This document shows, in pieces, positions 27,124 to 38,626 of a DNA stretch of 64,000 bases. A program made the position numbers and the translations under genes. The stretch lies in contig CM038221.1 in NCBI GenBank assembly GCA_021442155.1, positions 148,419,601-148,483,600 on the forward strand, written 5' to 3'. The notes beneath the pieces were generated by a model. The model ran no database searches. It saw only the letters and a program-made list of their open reading frames with translations, and had not been told where the DNA came from. Origin of the DNA: Cymbidium sinense. Its lineage: Eukaryota > Streptophyta > Magnoliopsida > Asparagales > Orchidaceae. Positions within the stretch are counted from its first letter, which is position 1; every line of letters begins with the position of its first letter.

Positions 27124-27645
27124 TCATACCTTAGGAGTCCTTATTAGGTGATTAGGTTCATTATAGGGTAATGATTTCTATCTTTCAAGATAGTACACTA
27201 TTCCTTAATGTCATTCCAGATCACCTCAGTAAGTACACCCTCAGATCTACGTGGTGTTCCCATATACAAATTAAAAAATAAACACCACAAGCTTCTAGTT
27301 TTTTTTCTTAATGATAAAGATCAAGCTTTATTGTTCAATGATCTTTACCTCCAATTTATAAGAACCCTTAAAGATGCCATATTATATGGTCATGATACAA
27401 TAAGTTTAGATAATATCTAAAATAACTTATTTAAAAGAAAGTAATTTCTAGGCAATAACTAGTTGATAGTTTAAAGTAAAATGAAGATTATACGAGGGTT
27501 CACTTGAAATCATGATAAGAGTAAATCTTAAAATGAATTTAAGAATATTACTTACTTTTGGCAAGAGTAAAAGCACATAAAAAGAATTGTTTTGCCTTGA
27601 AGAAGAGAGAAAGATTAAGCCCATAATAAGAATAAGTCAAGTGTT

Positions 27646-27700
<55 letters not shown>

Positions 27701-27715
27701 CTCGCTATTTCTTAT
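27124..27715. other. AT-rich spacer with (TA)n
   Basis: No supported gene. It contains a (TA)n tract at 27649-27698. The ORF at 27208-27420 has no recognisable motif. Confidence 0.45.
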
Positions 27716-28070
27716 AACACTCTTAATGGTGTTATTAGAGAATCTATGTTTTGTAATATAAGCACTCAACAAATATTAAAAATTATTTTTTGATACATAT
27801 TTATGTTTTGATTATAATTTCTATTTCATACATCTCCATTTCTTATATATATTGTTATTAGGATATGCAAATATATATTTATATAAAAATGGAGATGTAT
27901 GAAAGATTAGAGGCTATGGCATGAGAAATTCAAAACAAAGGTGATGGCACTATATCATTAGTTGGACTTAATTATGTATCAAATTTGATGATAATTTAAT
28001 ATTTGTTTAGTGCTCTTAGTATTGCAAGACATAGATTCTCTAATGAAGCTAACACCCTTAAAAGAGTGTT
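27716..28070. mobile_element. Foldback / MITE-like element (~355 bp)
   Basis: Seen: the left arm (27716-27851) begins AACACTCTTAATGGTGTTA and runs through TTAGAGAATCTATG, ACAAATATTAAA and GATACATA to TACATCTCCATTT. The right arm (27880-28070) is its imperfect reverse complement and ends AAAGAGTGTT. The right arm has about 90 bp more than the left. No clear target duplication was found, so the class is unknown. The right arm reads as an open, protein-like frame (see findings), so an inverted duplication of a gene fragment is an alternative. Confidence 0.75.
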
Positions 28071-29110
28071 AGTCATATTGAAGCAAGCAGAGTTAGTAGA
28101 CTTTGTAATATAGAATGCAACATTTTTCTGTAGATGTGTTAGATTTAATAAATATTATGATAGCTTATGAAAATATTAATGATAATAGGAATGTGACATC
28201 AAGTGCCATAAAGTAAAAGCCACTATGTAATTTATTATGGATGATTTTGAACAAGTAATGTTAAAAAATTTTATTAGGTAGAAGCTCTTAAACAATAAAT
28301 GGTCATTGCAAGATAGGCAAAATTTTTGAATAAAAGATCAATGAAATATTTTGAGAGTTTGATAAATTTGCTACAAATAGAAAGATATTACAAAGTTACA
28401 ATTGATCATTGTGACTGATCACATGGAGATGTTGCATAGATAAGTATTTAAACAAAGCATGGAGCTAGCTCATACTCTAAGTCAAAAATTATTAAGCATA
28501 GCCTAATTTCATTAATCATCTTGACTAAGATTTGACCTTTTTTTAATTTACAACTACAATAAAAGTTTAAGTAATGGTTACCAAAAAAATTTTTAATAGA
28601 GGCTACCATGAAGTGCTAAATGAAAGCTATCATAAAAATCTAAATATAAACTATAAACGTTTTCAATGGTGGTTGATAATTAATTTTTGAAGATGGATAC
28701 TTAACTACATAAATCCACATAATTAATCTTTATTTGTATAGCATACATAAGAAGAAGAAAAAATGAGAGGAGGAAAAGGGAATAAGGTATCATTTAGAAA
28801 AGGAAAAAAAACTTTTAGGTGCTTGTAAGTAAAGTTTTTAGACTTCTTCACGATAGATGTAGTGTTGCCTTCATCTTTGTAGTAAGTGATATCATATTCT
28901 CTTAACTAACTACTATGTGACATGAATGTAAGCTTATTTAAGTCAACCCACATAAATTTTAATAATTTTAAATAATTCTTGATCTCTCTTTAGTAGTTAC
29001 TTTGTGGTTCATGATATTTTCCTTAGATTGTTGGCATTCTCTTTTCTAACACATTAATTGGATTATGCATAGAATAAAGAAGTATAGACTATGGAAATAA
29101 AACTGATTAA
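28071..29110. other. AT-rich DNA left of the Tat element
   Basis: The first ~140 bp continue a protein-like frame from the foldback right arm. The rest shows no gene. Confidence 0.4.
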
Positions 29111-29115
29111 GCGTT

Positions 29116-29976
29116 GATATGACACTCAAAATTCTACTAGTCGAAGCACGAATCTTGACGTTAAAAGCAAACTGATCCGAAGTTGAAACTGGTCGAAATC
29201 AAGAACTTAAAATATCATTGGAAACTTTGGGATATCAGTTAAACCCCTAAAAAAGCTCTCAAACATGGAGTGTTTATAGTCAAATCGAGCGTCTCGATGA
29301 GCTGGATCTAACAAACCCAAGATCTCAAAATTTTGACTTTATTTGAGCATTCAAATATTTAAAATACATCAAATGATCAAAGGGATCATTTTGAGCCATT
29401 CGATGAAGTGGAGTGGTACGGGTTTTGCATGTATTTACAGAGACGCCACTCCTCCAATCTATAAATAGCATCTCATTCTTCATATGAGGGGAGCCCAAGC
29501 AAGAGAGAGGAGAGAGCCCTAAAGCTTGAAGATCCTCCAAGCACAATCGTGCCACCACTCAACGATCGTTAACCACCGCCGCCAGTCGCCACCGTCAGTC
29601 ACCGCCGCTGATCCTCACCATCGTCAACCTCTGCTAGTCTCCATCATGATGACCTTCACCGTCAGTCGTTGTTCCTCGTTGTTCTCCATCATCTACTACC
29701 ACTAGCAATTGTTACCACTGACTGTAGATAGTTGTTCCTTTCTCATATACAATTTTGTAATCTCATTATCGGAAGATTTTGTACTCTAGATGATACATAG
29801 TGGAAGCATTTTCTAGCCATGATTTTTTCCCTCTTTTCGAGATTTTTCACGTGAAAATTTTGGAGTTTTCTTGTTCACTATTTAAATACCTATGTGTGTG
29901 TGTGTGTGCTGGATTTCACAATAAGGCTAAGGCATAAACTTTTACTCTACCACAATTGATTTTTTAGCACACAATA
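29116..29976 (+). repeat. 5' LTR of element I
   Basis: Begins TGATATGACAC and ends GCACACAATA (CA changed to TA). It matches 38627-39448 over its full length, differing mainly in transitions, a shorter (TG)n tract in the 3' copy, and small indels in a GCC-rich stretch (29575-29720). The (TG)n is at about 29888-29908. Confidence 0.93.
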
Positions 29977-29979
29977 GTT

Positions 29980-29996
29980 TGACGCCGTCTGTGGGA
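29980..29996 (+). other. Primer-binding site, tRNA-Asp type
   Basis: TGACGCCGTCTGTGGGAA differs by one transition from TGGCGCCGTC, the complement of the 3' end of plant tRNA-Asp. It lies 3 bp after the LTR end. Confidence 0.8.
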
Positions 29997-30021
29997 AAAG
30001 AACCCTTCAACCATAATTTCT

Positions 30022-31265
30022 GTGAACACACGCATTATGGCCAATAGGCACAATACTCCTCACAATAGAGCCTCCCGTTCCAACTCTCGTCACTCTCAAA
30101 ACCAATCCTTGAACCAAGGATGCCAAGCTTCTGCCTCACTTCCCCCTAATAGACGTGACCCTGTTGATGAAGGCGCGATAGGGATCTCTTTAGAAGATCA
30201 TGTCCGTCGAATGGAAGAGTCTCAAAATGAGATGATCCTACTTTTGAGAGGAACACAACAACCATTACCACGACAAACACACCTCCCCCAAGATCGATTG
30301 TTAGCCGCGGGAGGTCAAAATACCGATCTCCTTAATAATGAAGTTCCTCTGCTTCCTGATCGTGATGCTGATCACCTTGACACTGCTAGTTCTACTCATC
30401 CATCACGTGCAGCTCAACCGACTGCTAATCCACCAATTATTGCTGGTAGCTTGACACATTCTCATCCTGTTGACCCCACTAGTCATATTATACGTGCAAA
30501 ATTATGACGCTTAATGCAAGATGAATTTCACCTTCAAGACAGAAAACATCTTCTCCCTCACCGCAGTTATGAAGAATCCTCACCTTCAGCTGAAGCTATT
30601 CTTCAACATCTTATTCCCGTGGGTTTCAAGCTTCCGAGCATTGATTCCTTTGATGGGGCTACTGACCCATATGAACACATCGACCATTACAGGATTATCA
30701 TGCATATCCAATGAGCTCACACCGCTTTGTCGGTCTTTCCGTACCCCTCAAGGGCAAGCTCGCACTTGGTTCTATTCCCTTCCAAGGGGATCCATCCGCA
30801 CTTTGATGAACTCGCCAAGATTTTTGTGGAACAGTTCATTGCAAAGGAGGATCATTAAAGATTCCTCCCATCTCTCCGGCATTCGTCAGAAAGAGGGTGA
30901 ATCACTTAAGGAATACTTCCAGAGGTTCTCCTTAGAAGCTCGCAAAATACCTGGAGTAGACCCTGAACTATTAAGAGGAGTTTTCCTTGGAGGACTCCGT
31001 TGAGGGCCTTTTACTCATCACTAATGCAAGACACGGTCCGCTCATATGCCGACTTGGTTCATCGTGGAAGCACAAATCTCTATTGATGAGGCTATTACTG
31101 CCCATCGCAAATAATTTGAGCAATCTACAGGAAAATATAAAAGCACCCCAAGGAATACGGACCGACAGTCCTATCAAAAGAAGCAACAATGCAGTCATGA
31201 TCTCCCTCCACGCCCCCCATATCAATGACGTGAACCACGACCCGAAAAAGAATACACGTCACTGA
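30022..31265 (+). pseudogene. Gag of element I (broken)
   Basis: The first ORF (30022-30507) has a polar N-terminus with a HVRRMEESQNEM segment typical of plant gypsy Gag. It then stops, and the Gag core continues across frames: ILQHLIPVGFKLPSIDSFDG and ATDPYEHIDHYR (30598-30690), then RTWFYSLPRGSI and KEGESLKEYFQRFSLEARKI (30720-31003). These match the retrotransposon Gag domain, which packages element RNA into virus-like particles. Several stops and frameshifts inactivate it. No zinc knuckle was seen. Confidence 0.85.
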
Positions 31266-31682
31266 ACACATCTCATGCTAACCTCCTAATGGCTATTCAA
31301 GATGAAGAAAATATCAAGTGGTCGCATCCACTGAAACCAAATTCAGGAAATCATGAGCAATATTATCCATCAAGTCATGGACATACTACAGGCATGCAAA
31401 CAACTCAAAGAAGAAATTGAGAGGCTCATTCAAAAGGATATCTACGTGATTTGTGAAGAATCAATCGACTCAAATAAACATACCTCAACCGGGGGCAACT
31501 AGGACAATCATCACGTAAATAATAAAAAATAATCATCAAACAATTGGAGAAATTGAAACAATCGCATGAGGACCAATACTATCTAATCAAGTTCTCATTA
31601 CCATCTCTGAAGAGTCGGAGTTAAAGAAGTCTCGATTGATCATCATTCCATCACTTTTAATGACTCATATTAGAAGGAGTAC

Positions 31683-32060
31683 ATGTTCCTCATCAAGATC
31701 CACTTGTCATCGCCAGGGATCGCTGACCCATGCTATAATGTTAAGAGAATTTTGATTGACTTGAGTATGATATCTTATTTTACTCCACATTTCTTAACAT
31801 GGACCTCGGGAAAAGCTCCAACCGCCGCAGGACCATTATGCGGGTTTGATAATCGCCGCGCAGTAGAGGGACAATCACCCTTCTGTTGTCCTTGGTGAAT
31901 TTCAAGTGGCTCATTTAATCCAATTCATGGTGGTCAAGTCAGATTCAGCATATAACGCTATCTTTGGAAGGCCCCTCTAATCAATTTTTGGTGCAGTCAC
32001 TTTAGTATCTCATCTTAAGATGAAATTTCCAACCCCATTGGAGTTGGAGTGGGCTGTGGA
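31683..32060 (+). pseudogene. Aspartic protease domain of element I (broken)
   Basis: VKRILIDLSM..., then GPLCGFDNRR, and in the next frame GEFQVAHLIQFMVVKSDSAY and NAIFGRPL correspond to the plant Tat protease. The catalytic D-S/T-G triad reads DLS, so the active site is lost. It would have cleaved the Gag-Pol polyprotein. Confidence 0.75.
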
Positions 32061-32250
32061 AATCAAAAAATAGCACAATCATGTTATCTCAGATAAGCTC
32101 AACCACGCCTTCTACCTTCGATCAAAGATTTTAATTTTGAGATGAAGAAGTACCCCTAAAAGCTTCAGAAGACTTACGCTGCATTATCGATGACCAACTA
32201 CTACTCGTGCAATCTTTGCTCATCTAACAAAGGAAAAAAATACAGACTTC

Positions 32251-33010
32251 TTGCGTAAATCAAGACATCTTTGCTTGAGTCCCAGATATGTCGACCCCAA
32301 TGTAATCATGCACTCCCTCAAGATTGATCCAACATTCAAACCAATCATCCAAAAGAAACAGAGTTTTGCACCTGATCGTCTCCAGGCTATTGAACAAGAA
32401 GTTAACAAGCTCATAGAAGCAGGATTCATATGAGAGGTACATTACCCTACATGGCTAGCAAATATTGTCATGGTTAAGAAAACAAATGGAACATGGAGAA
32501 TGTGTATTGATTACACTGACTTTAACAAGGCTTTCCCAAAAGATAGTTTTTCTCATCCTTGAATTGATCAATTGGTTGATGCTACGTCTGAACATCAAAT
32601 GCTCAGTTTTTTGGATGCTTACTCTGGTTATAACCAAATAAAAATGAACCCAACAGATGAAGAAGCTACAACATTTCAAACATATAAAGGTTTATATTAT
32701 TACCAAGTTATGCTATTTGGATTAAAAAATGCTGGCGCTACCTATCAACGACTTATGAATAAGGTTTTTAAAGACATATTAGACCGCATAATAGAGGTAT
32801 ATGTGGATGACATGTTAGTGAAAAGCTTGTAAGAATCACAACATATTTTTGACTTAGAAATATGCTTTAATCTTCTTCAACATTACAACATGTGACTTAA
32901 CCAACCAGTGTACTTTTGAGTGCCGAAAATTTCTTGGATTCATGGTAACCCACTGTGGGATAGAGGCCAACCCCAAAAAAATCAAAGCTCTTAAAGATAT
33001 GACTTATCTG
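32251..33010 (+). pseudogene. Reverse transcriptase domain of element I (broken)
   Basis: Motifs in order: KLIEAGFI, then (after a stop) WLANIVMVKKTNGTWRMCID, SFLDAYSGYNQIKM, YYYQVMLFGLKNAGATYQRL, and the catalytic YVDDMLVKS (about 32797-32823). FGLKNAGATYQRL...YVDDMLVKS is characteristic of the Tat lineage. In-frame stops lie near 32431, 32562 and 32830. The finger and palm motifs are otherwise well preserved. Confidence 0.92.
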
Positions 33011-33019
33011 AAGAATATC

Positions 33020-33400
33020 AAGGAAGTTTAACATTTGAATGGACGAATTGCTGCATTATCCCAGGTTCCTAGCCCATTTTGGGGATAAATACTTGCCATT
33101 CTTTAAAATATTAAAGGGAGCTAAAAATAATAATTTCCAGTGGACTGATGAATGTCAGTATGCTTTTGAAAAACTAAGGGAGTATTTAGCATCTCCACCC
33201 CTACTATCCAAGCCTATTCAAGGAGAGATGTTATACTTATATCTCACAGTCTCTTCCCATGATAAGCTCGCTTTAGTGAGAAGAGAATGGGATACAACAA
33301 CCAATTTACTATGTCGAAAATTCTCCGATATAGAAAGTCATTATCCACTTGCGTGATAAGGTGGCTTTGGCTTTAGTTTTCAGAAAAAATTGCCCATACT
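33020..33400 (+). pseudogene. RNase H domain (gypsy type) of element I (broken)
   Basis: The ORF at 33039-33356 carries NNFQWTDECQYAFEKLREYL and ASPPLLSKPIQGEMLYLYL, the connection to the RNase H that follows RT in Ty3/gypsy elements, and ends near DIESHYPLA. A stop follows. It would degrade the RNA strand during reverse transcription. Confidence 0.85.
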
Positions 33401-33589
33401 TCCAAGCTCATACTATCGATGTTTACACTCATTTACCATTAAGGGCCATCCTAAAACCGTAAGCATCCGGGAGGTTAATCAAGTGGTCCAGAAATTGGGA
33501 GAGTTTGATATAAATTTTCTCTACCGCTATAAAGTCTCAAGTCTGAGACTTTATAGTGGAATGCACCCCAACTGGATGAGCTATCGCTA

Positions 33590-33960
33590 CATGCCTTCGC
33601 CTCCTCAATGGACCCTCTATGTTGATGGAGCTTGGATGTATGTCGGTGTGGGAATCTTACTTATTTCCCCGAGAATACTTTAGAGTATGGACTTCGCTAA
33701 AATTTCTAGAACTAATAATATGGTTGAATATGAGCTCATCATAGGTTGAGACTCGCCATTGAGCTCAAGACTTAATGATGCACACGACTCTCAACTTGTC
33801 GCCTCCCAAATTGAGGGAAACTTTAATACTCATAATCCTCACCGCACAATACCTCCACTTGGTGAAGTCTCTTCTTGCCCATTTCAAGACACATCAAATC
33901 ATTCACATATCAAGAGAAGAATACTGACACGCTCTCGCTAAGCTTACATCGCTACTAGGG
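33590..33960 (+). pseudogene. Second, archaeal-type RNase H (aRNH) of element I (broken)
   Basis: PPQWTLYVDGAWMYVGVGIL (about 33600-33660) matches the start of the aRNH domain (W-x-LYVDGA). Downstream words such as VEYELIIG appear in shifted frames. A second RNase H between the first one and integrase is an established mark of Tat/Ogre elements. Confidence 0.8.
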
Positions 33961-34029
33961 ATCTATTTAAGAGAAGGCATGTTGAAGAAATATATTTTCC
34001 TAGTATCCAAGGGTCATGGGTAATTCAAG

Positions 34030-35240
34030 CAATTAATGAGATAAAGGAACATTCGTGGATGGACCCCATCCTGCCTTTTTTACAAGAAGGAACCCTTCCT
34101 GAAGACCCAACTTCGGTAACTTATCTCCGAAGACAAGCTTCAAACTTTACTATTATCGGAGGTAAACTATACAAACAAGCTTTTTCTGGACCGTACCTCA
34201 AATGCTTCTCACCTTCAGAGGCCGATTACGCATTAAGAGAGGTTCACTCAAGGATATGTGGAGAACACCTAGGAGGAAAGGCGCTAGCCCTTAAAATTAT
34301 AAGGCAAGAGTTCTATTGGCCTACGATGAAACAAGACGCCATGGAGTTCACAAAAAATATGCAAGTTATCAGTTGCACTCTAACCTCTCTCACATGCCAC
34401 ATACAAAGCTCTCATCCCTTCAAAGCCCATGGCCTTTTGCTCAGTGGGGGATTGATATCATGGGACCTTTTCCGATAGCATCAGGGCAACGAAAGTTTAT
34501 CATTTTAGCCGTCGACTACTTTACTAAATAGGTGGAAGCCGAACCACATGCTAAAATTACGGAGGAAAATGCTAAACAATTTGTTTGGAAAATATAGTAT
34601 GTCGGTTCAGTCTTCTTGCAAAGATCATCACTGACAACGAAACCCAATTTACTGGAAAAGTCTTTACGTCTTTTTGCAAAGATCTTCATATTCAGCTGTT
34701 GCATACGGCTGTAGCACATCCTCAAACTAATGGGTAGACTGAAGCTACCAAAAGGACTATACTCAAAGAACTAAAAACACATCTTGAGAAGGCCGGGGGG
34801 CAATGGGTTGATGAGCTTTCTAATGTTCTTTGAGCTTACCACATTACATCAGCACTCACCTGAGACACCATATAACTTGTGTTTCGCAAGCTATTATACC
34901 AAGTAGATATCGGGTTCCAAGTCCAAGAGTTCAATTATTCAATCATGATGGTAATGAAAAAACTCCTACACCACCTGGACTTACTCCCTGAAACTCGTGA
35001 CATGGACTGACCGCTTCTATCACCAAAGGGTAGCTCGTCACTTCAACGTAAGAGTAAAACCTCATTCCATATCCCGGACTTGGTCCCACGGTCTAAGCCG
35101 CAGCAAAAGGCCCTCAACACAATAAACTCTCACCTCTTTGGGATGGTCCATATGTGATTATAGCTGTGGTAAAGCCAAGAACATTCAAGCTTAAGGATCA
35201 AGAGAGAAAAACTTTACCTCGAACTTAGAACACTGAGAAT
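34030..35240 (+). pseudogene. Integrase of element I (broken)
   Basis: LYKQAFSGPYLKCF leads into REVHSRICGEHLGGKALALK (His part of the zinc-binding region; the Cys pair is scrambled by a frameshift). Then come WPFAQWGIDIMGPFPIA (first catalytic Asp, about 34434-34480), VDYFTK, and in another frame TDNETQFTGKVF (second Asp) with AHPQTNG. The C-terminal part has WDGPYVI-like and TFKLKDQERKTLP words (35130-35220). No chromodomain follows. Stops and frameshifts are present throughout. Confidence 0.88.
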
Positions 35241-35318
35241 CTCTGAAAATATTATCAGTAATTCCTACTACATAACCGTTGCAACTTTTATTTTGTCTCG
35301 TTTGTCATTTCCTCTTTA

Positions 35319-35367
35319 TGTAGCCGACCCCACTTAGTGGGATAAAGACTTGTTGCTGCTGTCGTCA
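35319..35367 (+). mobile_element. Fragment resembling a plant LINE 3' end
   Basis: TAGCCGACCCCACTTAGTGG followed by GATAAAGACTTGTTG and a decayed (TTG/CTG)n resembles the 3' end common to many plant L1-type LINEs. It lies between integrase and the tandem repeat of element I. I rely on recall of the motif; only the tail is present. Confidence 0.4.
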
Positions 35368-35549
35368 TTTTCTCTTAAAACTCATATCCGTGTTAAAATC
35401 GTCTTATGATTGTATCATCGAACTTATCAGAGTAATGAATTTATAGCTTTTTTCTTACAAGCTTGTTTCTTCTTCATTTAATCCTCCGCTTGAGAAATAT
35501 ACAACTCACGTTGTATCTCAATCGGGGCTTAATCAATCCCAAGTGGACT

Positions 35550-35860
35550 TGATCGGACCTCTTACATACAGGTAAGAAGCCAAGTAACACTTTGGTCGAT
35601 AGTGGGATGGTCAAAAGGTCCTTGATGACATCCGACCTCTTTCCATACAGGTTAACGTCATCAAGTAACACTTTAGCTGATACCTAGGATAGCTCAAAAG
35701 GTCCTTGGTGGACATCCCACGATCTCTTCCATGCAGGTTAACGTCATCAAGTAACACTTTGACAAACAACCTCGAATTGGTCAAAAATCCTTAGTGGATT
35801 TAATTCAACATCATCCGTATAGGTTAGCATCGTCGAATAATATTCCGACCAATTATCCCG
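35550..35860 (+). repeat. ~86-bp tandem repeat, four units, in element I
   Basis: GGTTAACGTCATCAAGTAAC-type cores start at about 35571, 35650, 35736 and 35822, with spacing of 79, 86 and 86 bp. The outer units are more diverged. Tandem repeats between pol and the 3' LTR are common in Tat elements. Confidence 0.85.
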
Positions 35861-36320
35861 GATAGGTAAAAACAAAATAAGAGCGTATCATCTAAAAAAA
35901 ATTTCATTAACAACATTAACATGATGATATAAGAAAGAATCAAGATTCTAATACACACTAATAACAATACATATAAAAAAATGCATCCTCAATGCTACAT
36001 CATATCGGTGATATCAACATCCTCCTCACCACTAGGAGATGATCCCTCGGACTCACTCTCAACTCCTTCATCTCTTGAATTTGACGAAGTCTTCAGACAC
36101 TTGGTTGGGGGAGATAGATCCTCAACACTAGCTCCGATCTTGCAATGCACTAAGCGGATTCCTTTTAGGAACCTTCGGATGAAGCCCTCCTCTAAACATT
36201 GGTGCTCCAAGTCCTTCACTTCAACATCAAGAATATGATTACGAGCTTCCTGAACATGATCTTCGACATACCGTGATAAGCCGAGAGCTCTTAAAGTCTT
36301 CCACCGCCTTCAAGGAGATT

Positions 36321-38002
36321 TTATTTGCTTCCGCCGACATTATATGCTCCTTTCTCGAAAGACGATCCTGTAATGCTTTCTTCTCTAGTTGAGAGCTCCT
36401 TCTCCGTTGTAAGTATCTTGAGTCTCTTTCTCAGTCTGCTCCTCACCTCAATCAGCTTATCACGAGTGTGCTCCACCTCCTGACATTGCAGAGAAAGAGA
36501 AGTCGACATGTTCGTTAGCTCAGTTCTGCACCCGGTTAGCTGATCCTCCAAAGTCGCCACTTCTTTGGCCTTAGCACTCATCTTTCGCTCATACTCGCCT
36601 TACAGATATTTTACCTTCACAAATTTAGTATTCCACTCATCTAAAGAGACACCCAAATGAGCCATCAGCCCTAATGTTTGAGTTACCTATAAAGAAAAAA
36701 AAACCATCACAAATATTACACAAAAGAAAAGAAGGAGGAAAAGAAGAAAAGAAGAAAGAAGGGAAGATAACGTACCAATTCATCTGCTCATTGATGCCCA
36801 ATGCATATGTGATTTAACACCTCTTCAGGAATGTGCGGCTTCAAGAAATGAACTCCCCCATCATGAGTTGAAACAACTAAACTCTCAGATGCCAACTGGG
36901 AGCGAACATCTTCTTTGCAGATATCTGACGTAGTCACTTCAACACATGTATTCTTTCTTTTTAGGGAAGAAACATTGACACCACCTGATTTCGTGGGGCT
37001 TCTTGAAAGTACCCTATGAATATGAAGAGACCTTTCATCACCTTTACTTGATCTCTTTAGTGGAAAAGAATGAGATCTCCCTGCCTGGATGGAGATGTCA
37101 ACCTTGAACATTCTATCTTCAACTATATATTTGCTAATGTGACGTAACTCATGCTGTAAGCTTTCTACATCAGGAACATTAAGAGTTTCCAAGATCTCAT
37201 TCCCTTCAATCAGTAATGGATCTGGAAGGCATTCAATATTCCCTATCTCTCAGAAGGCCCCACTCATTTTTCACAAAAAAGAATCCATTAGACCAATTTT
37301 TAGATCCCGTGCTAAAAATTCTATCCAATTCTTTATAGATAAGAAACACATCCTTGAGCATCACATGTGAATCTACACATTTGGCACAAGTATTTGAAGT
37401 TCAAAGTAACACCAGCTCTCAAGAAGACACAAACCCGATGACCACTAAAGCCAAATAAAAAATTGTGACAAAGCTACACCACATGTTTTGAAGATCTCAA
37501 TCTGGAGACAAAGGGAATCCAGATGAAGAATCATCTCAGAAATAGTGAAGTATCCCAACGGAGGTGAACGAGCTCGATCAGACCTCTTGGCAACAATAGC
37601 CACTAACTCATTAGGGAAATGAAATTTCCTACGGAACACCATTAAACTATCTGATGTGACAAGGGATGGTATATCGTCTGTAGCTGCCACGCTATGGGTT
37701 TTCCTCCAGCCATCACCTTGTGAAAATACATAATGAATAAGTAAAGAGGGGAGAAATGACAAAAAAGCTAAAATTTTGTGGAGCTACTCACTCACCCCAA
37801 TACTTGGGCATACCCTTTTACTGCCGCTCATGGATAGCTTAGAATTTTTCATCATATATGACAAAAGGACATGCACACATATGAGATCAAAAAGAAAAGG
37901 GGGAGAGAGACAGAAACTATTCCTCCCCAATGATGCTCTGAAATTACCTGCCAAACTTTCTGAGTCATTCAAATGACGGCTCCTAATTATCGCTTCCGCC
38001 AT
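36321..38002 (-). pseudogene. Antisense additional ORF (aORF), gypsy-type 'transposase' domain
   Basis: Seen on the minus strand: a start at 38002 (MAEAIIRSRHLNDSESLAGN), then a likely intron (37947-37717; CAG|GTAATT donor, TTTCACAAG acceptor). The second exon has FHFPNELVAIVAKRSDRARS and PPLGYFTISEMILHLDSLCL (37716-37445), continuing across a frame change as GHRVCVFLRAGVTLNFKYLC. Further down are a charged region (37192-36788) and a coiled-coil-like segment with TLEDQLTGCRTELTNMSTSL (36581-36321). The P-x-GYFT...LR/L-P pattern recalls the Pfam family of putative gypsy-type transposon proteins (Transposase_28). Antisense extra ORFs between pol and the 3' LTR are established in plant Tat elements; their function is unknown. 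This copy has stops. Confidence 0.7.
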
Positions 38003-38159
38003 CTTGCACCATCACCATTGAAAATCCATCAAGTTTGAAGAAATCCAATTTCTCACTTGGGTCTTGATCGCCTCAAACCCAATCCAGATAATAGTTGACA
38101 CCTCTTCGAGAGAAAACCTGAGCTCCTCACTGTTTAACCTTGGCCTGATACTCAATGAC

Positions 38160-38510
38160 CTCACTCAAAATTATCAAAAGAAGCACTAGAGCTGCCACAA
38201 ACGCTCGGATCGTCATACCAACCTCGCTGACGCTCGCCCTCGACCCACCGCTCAAGGTGGCCGCTCACGCAACGAGGCCCTTCAAGCGACCCGCGCCTCC
38301 GACCACCGTGGTGACCTCGGGCGCACGAACCGCGCTGCGCATGCTGCGGGTTCTCGCCTCACCAGGCGCCTCAGCTTCGCTGGGGCTCACGAGATCCCGT
38401 AAAGGCTCGGATGACTCTGTAACCTCAAAATCTCGTGCCTGTGCATACCTACACTCATCCGCGACCCTGCATCTGCTTCTATAGTAATAATTTTGTGCTC
38501 TCATGAAGAT
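38160..38510 (-). other. GC-rich segment between the aORF and the 3' LTR
   Basis: About 300 bp much richer in G+C than its surroundings. Both strands give short ORFs but no recognisable domain. It lies upstream of the antisense ORF, so it may hold its promoter or leader. Confidence 0.35.
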
Positions 38511-38610
38511 CCGTTCTCAAATTGTGTGGTTAAAGGACTCTCAAATTTCATTGAAGAATTTGTTATTTTCAAGTATGATATATTTTTGGATGATTGAGAT
38601 AATGTCATCC

Positions 38611-38626
38611 AAAAATAGGAGGAAAC
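38611..38626 (+). other. Polypurine tract of element I
   Basis: AAAAATAGGAGGAAAC directly precedes the 3' LTR start (TAATATGACAC, TG changed to TA). It would prime plus-strand DNA synthesis. Confidence 0.7.
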
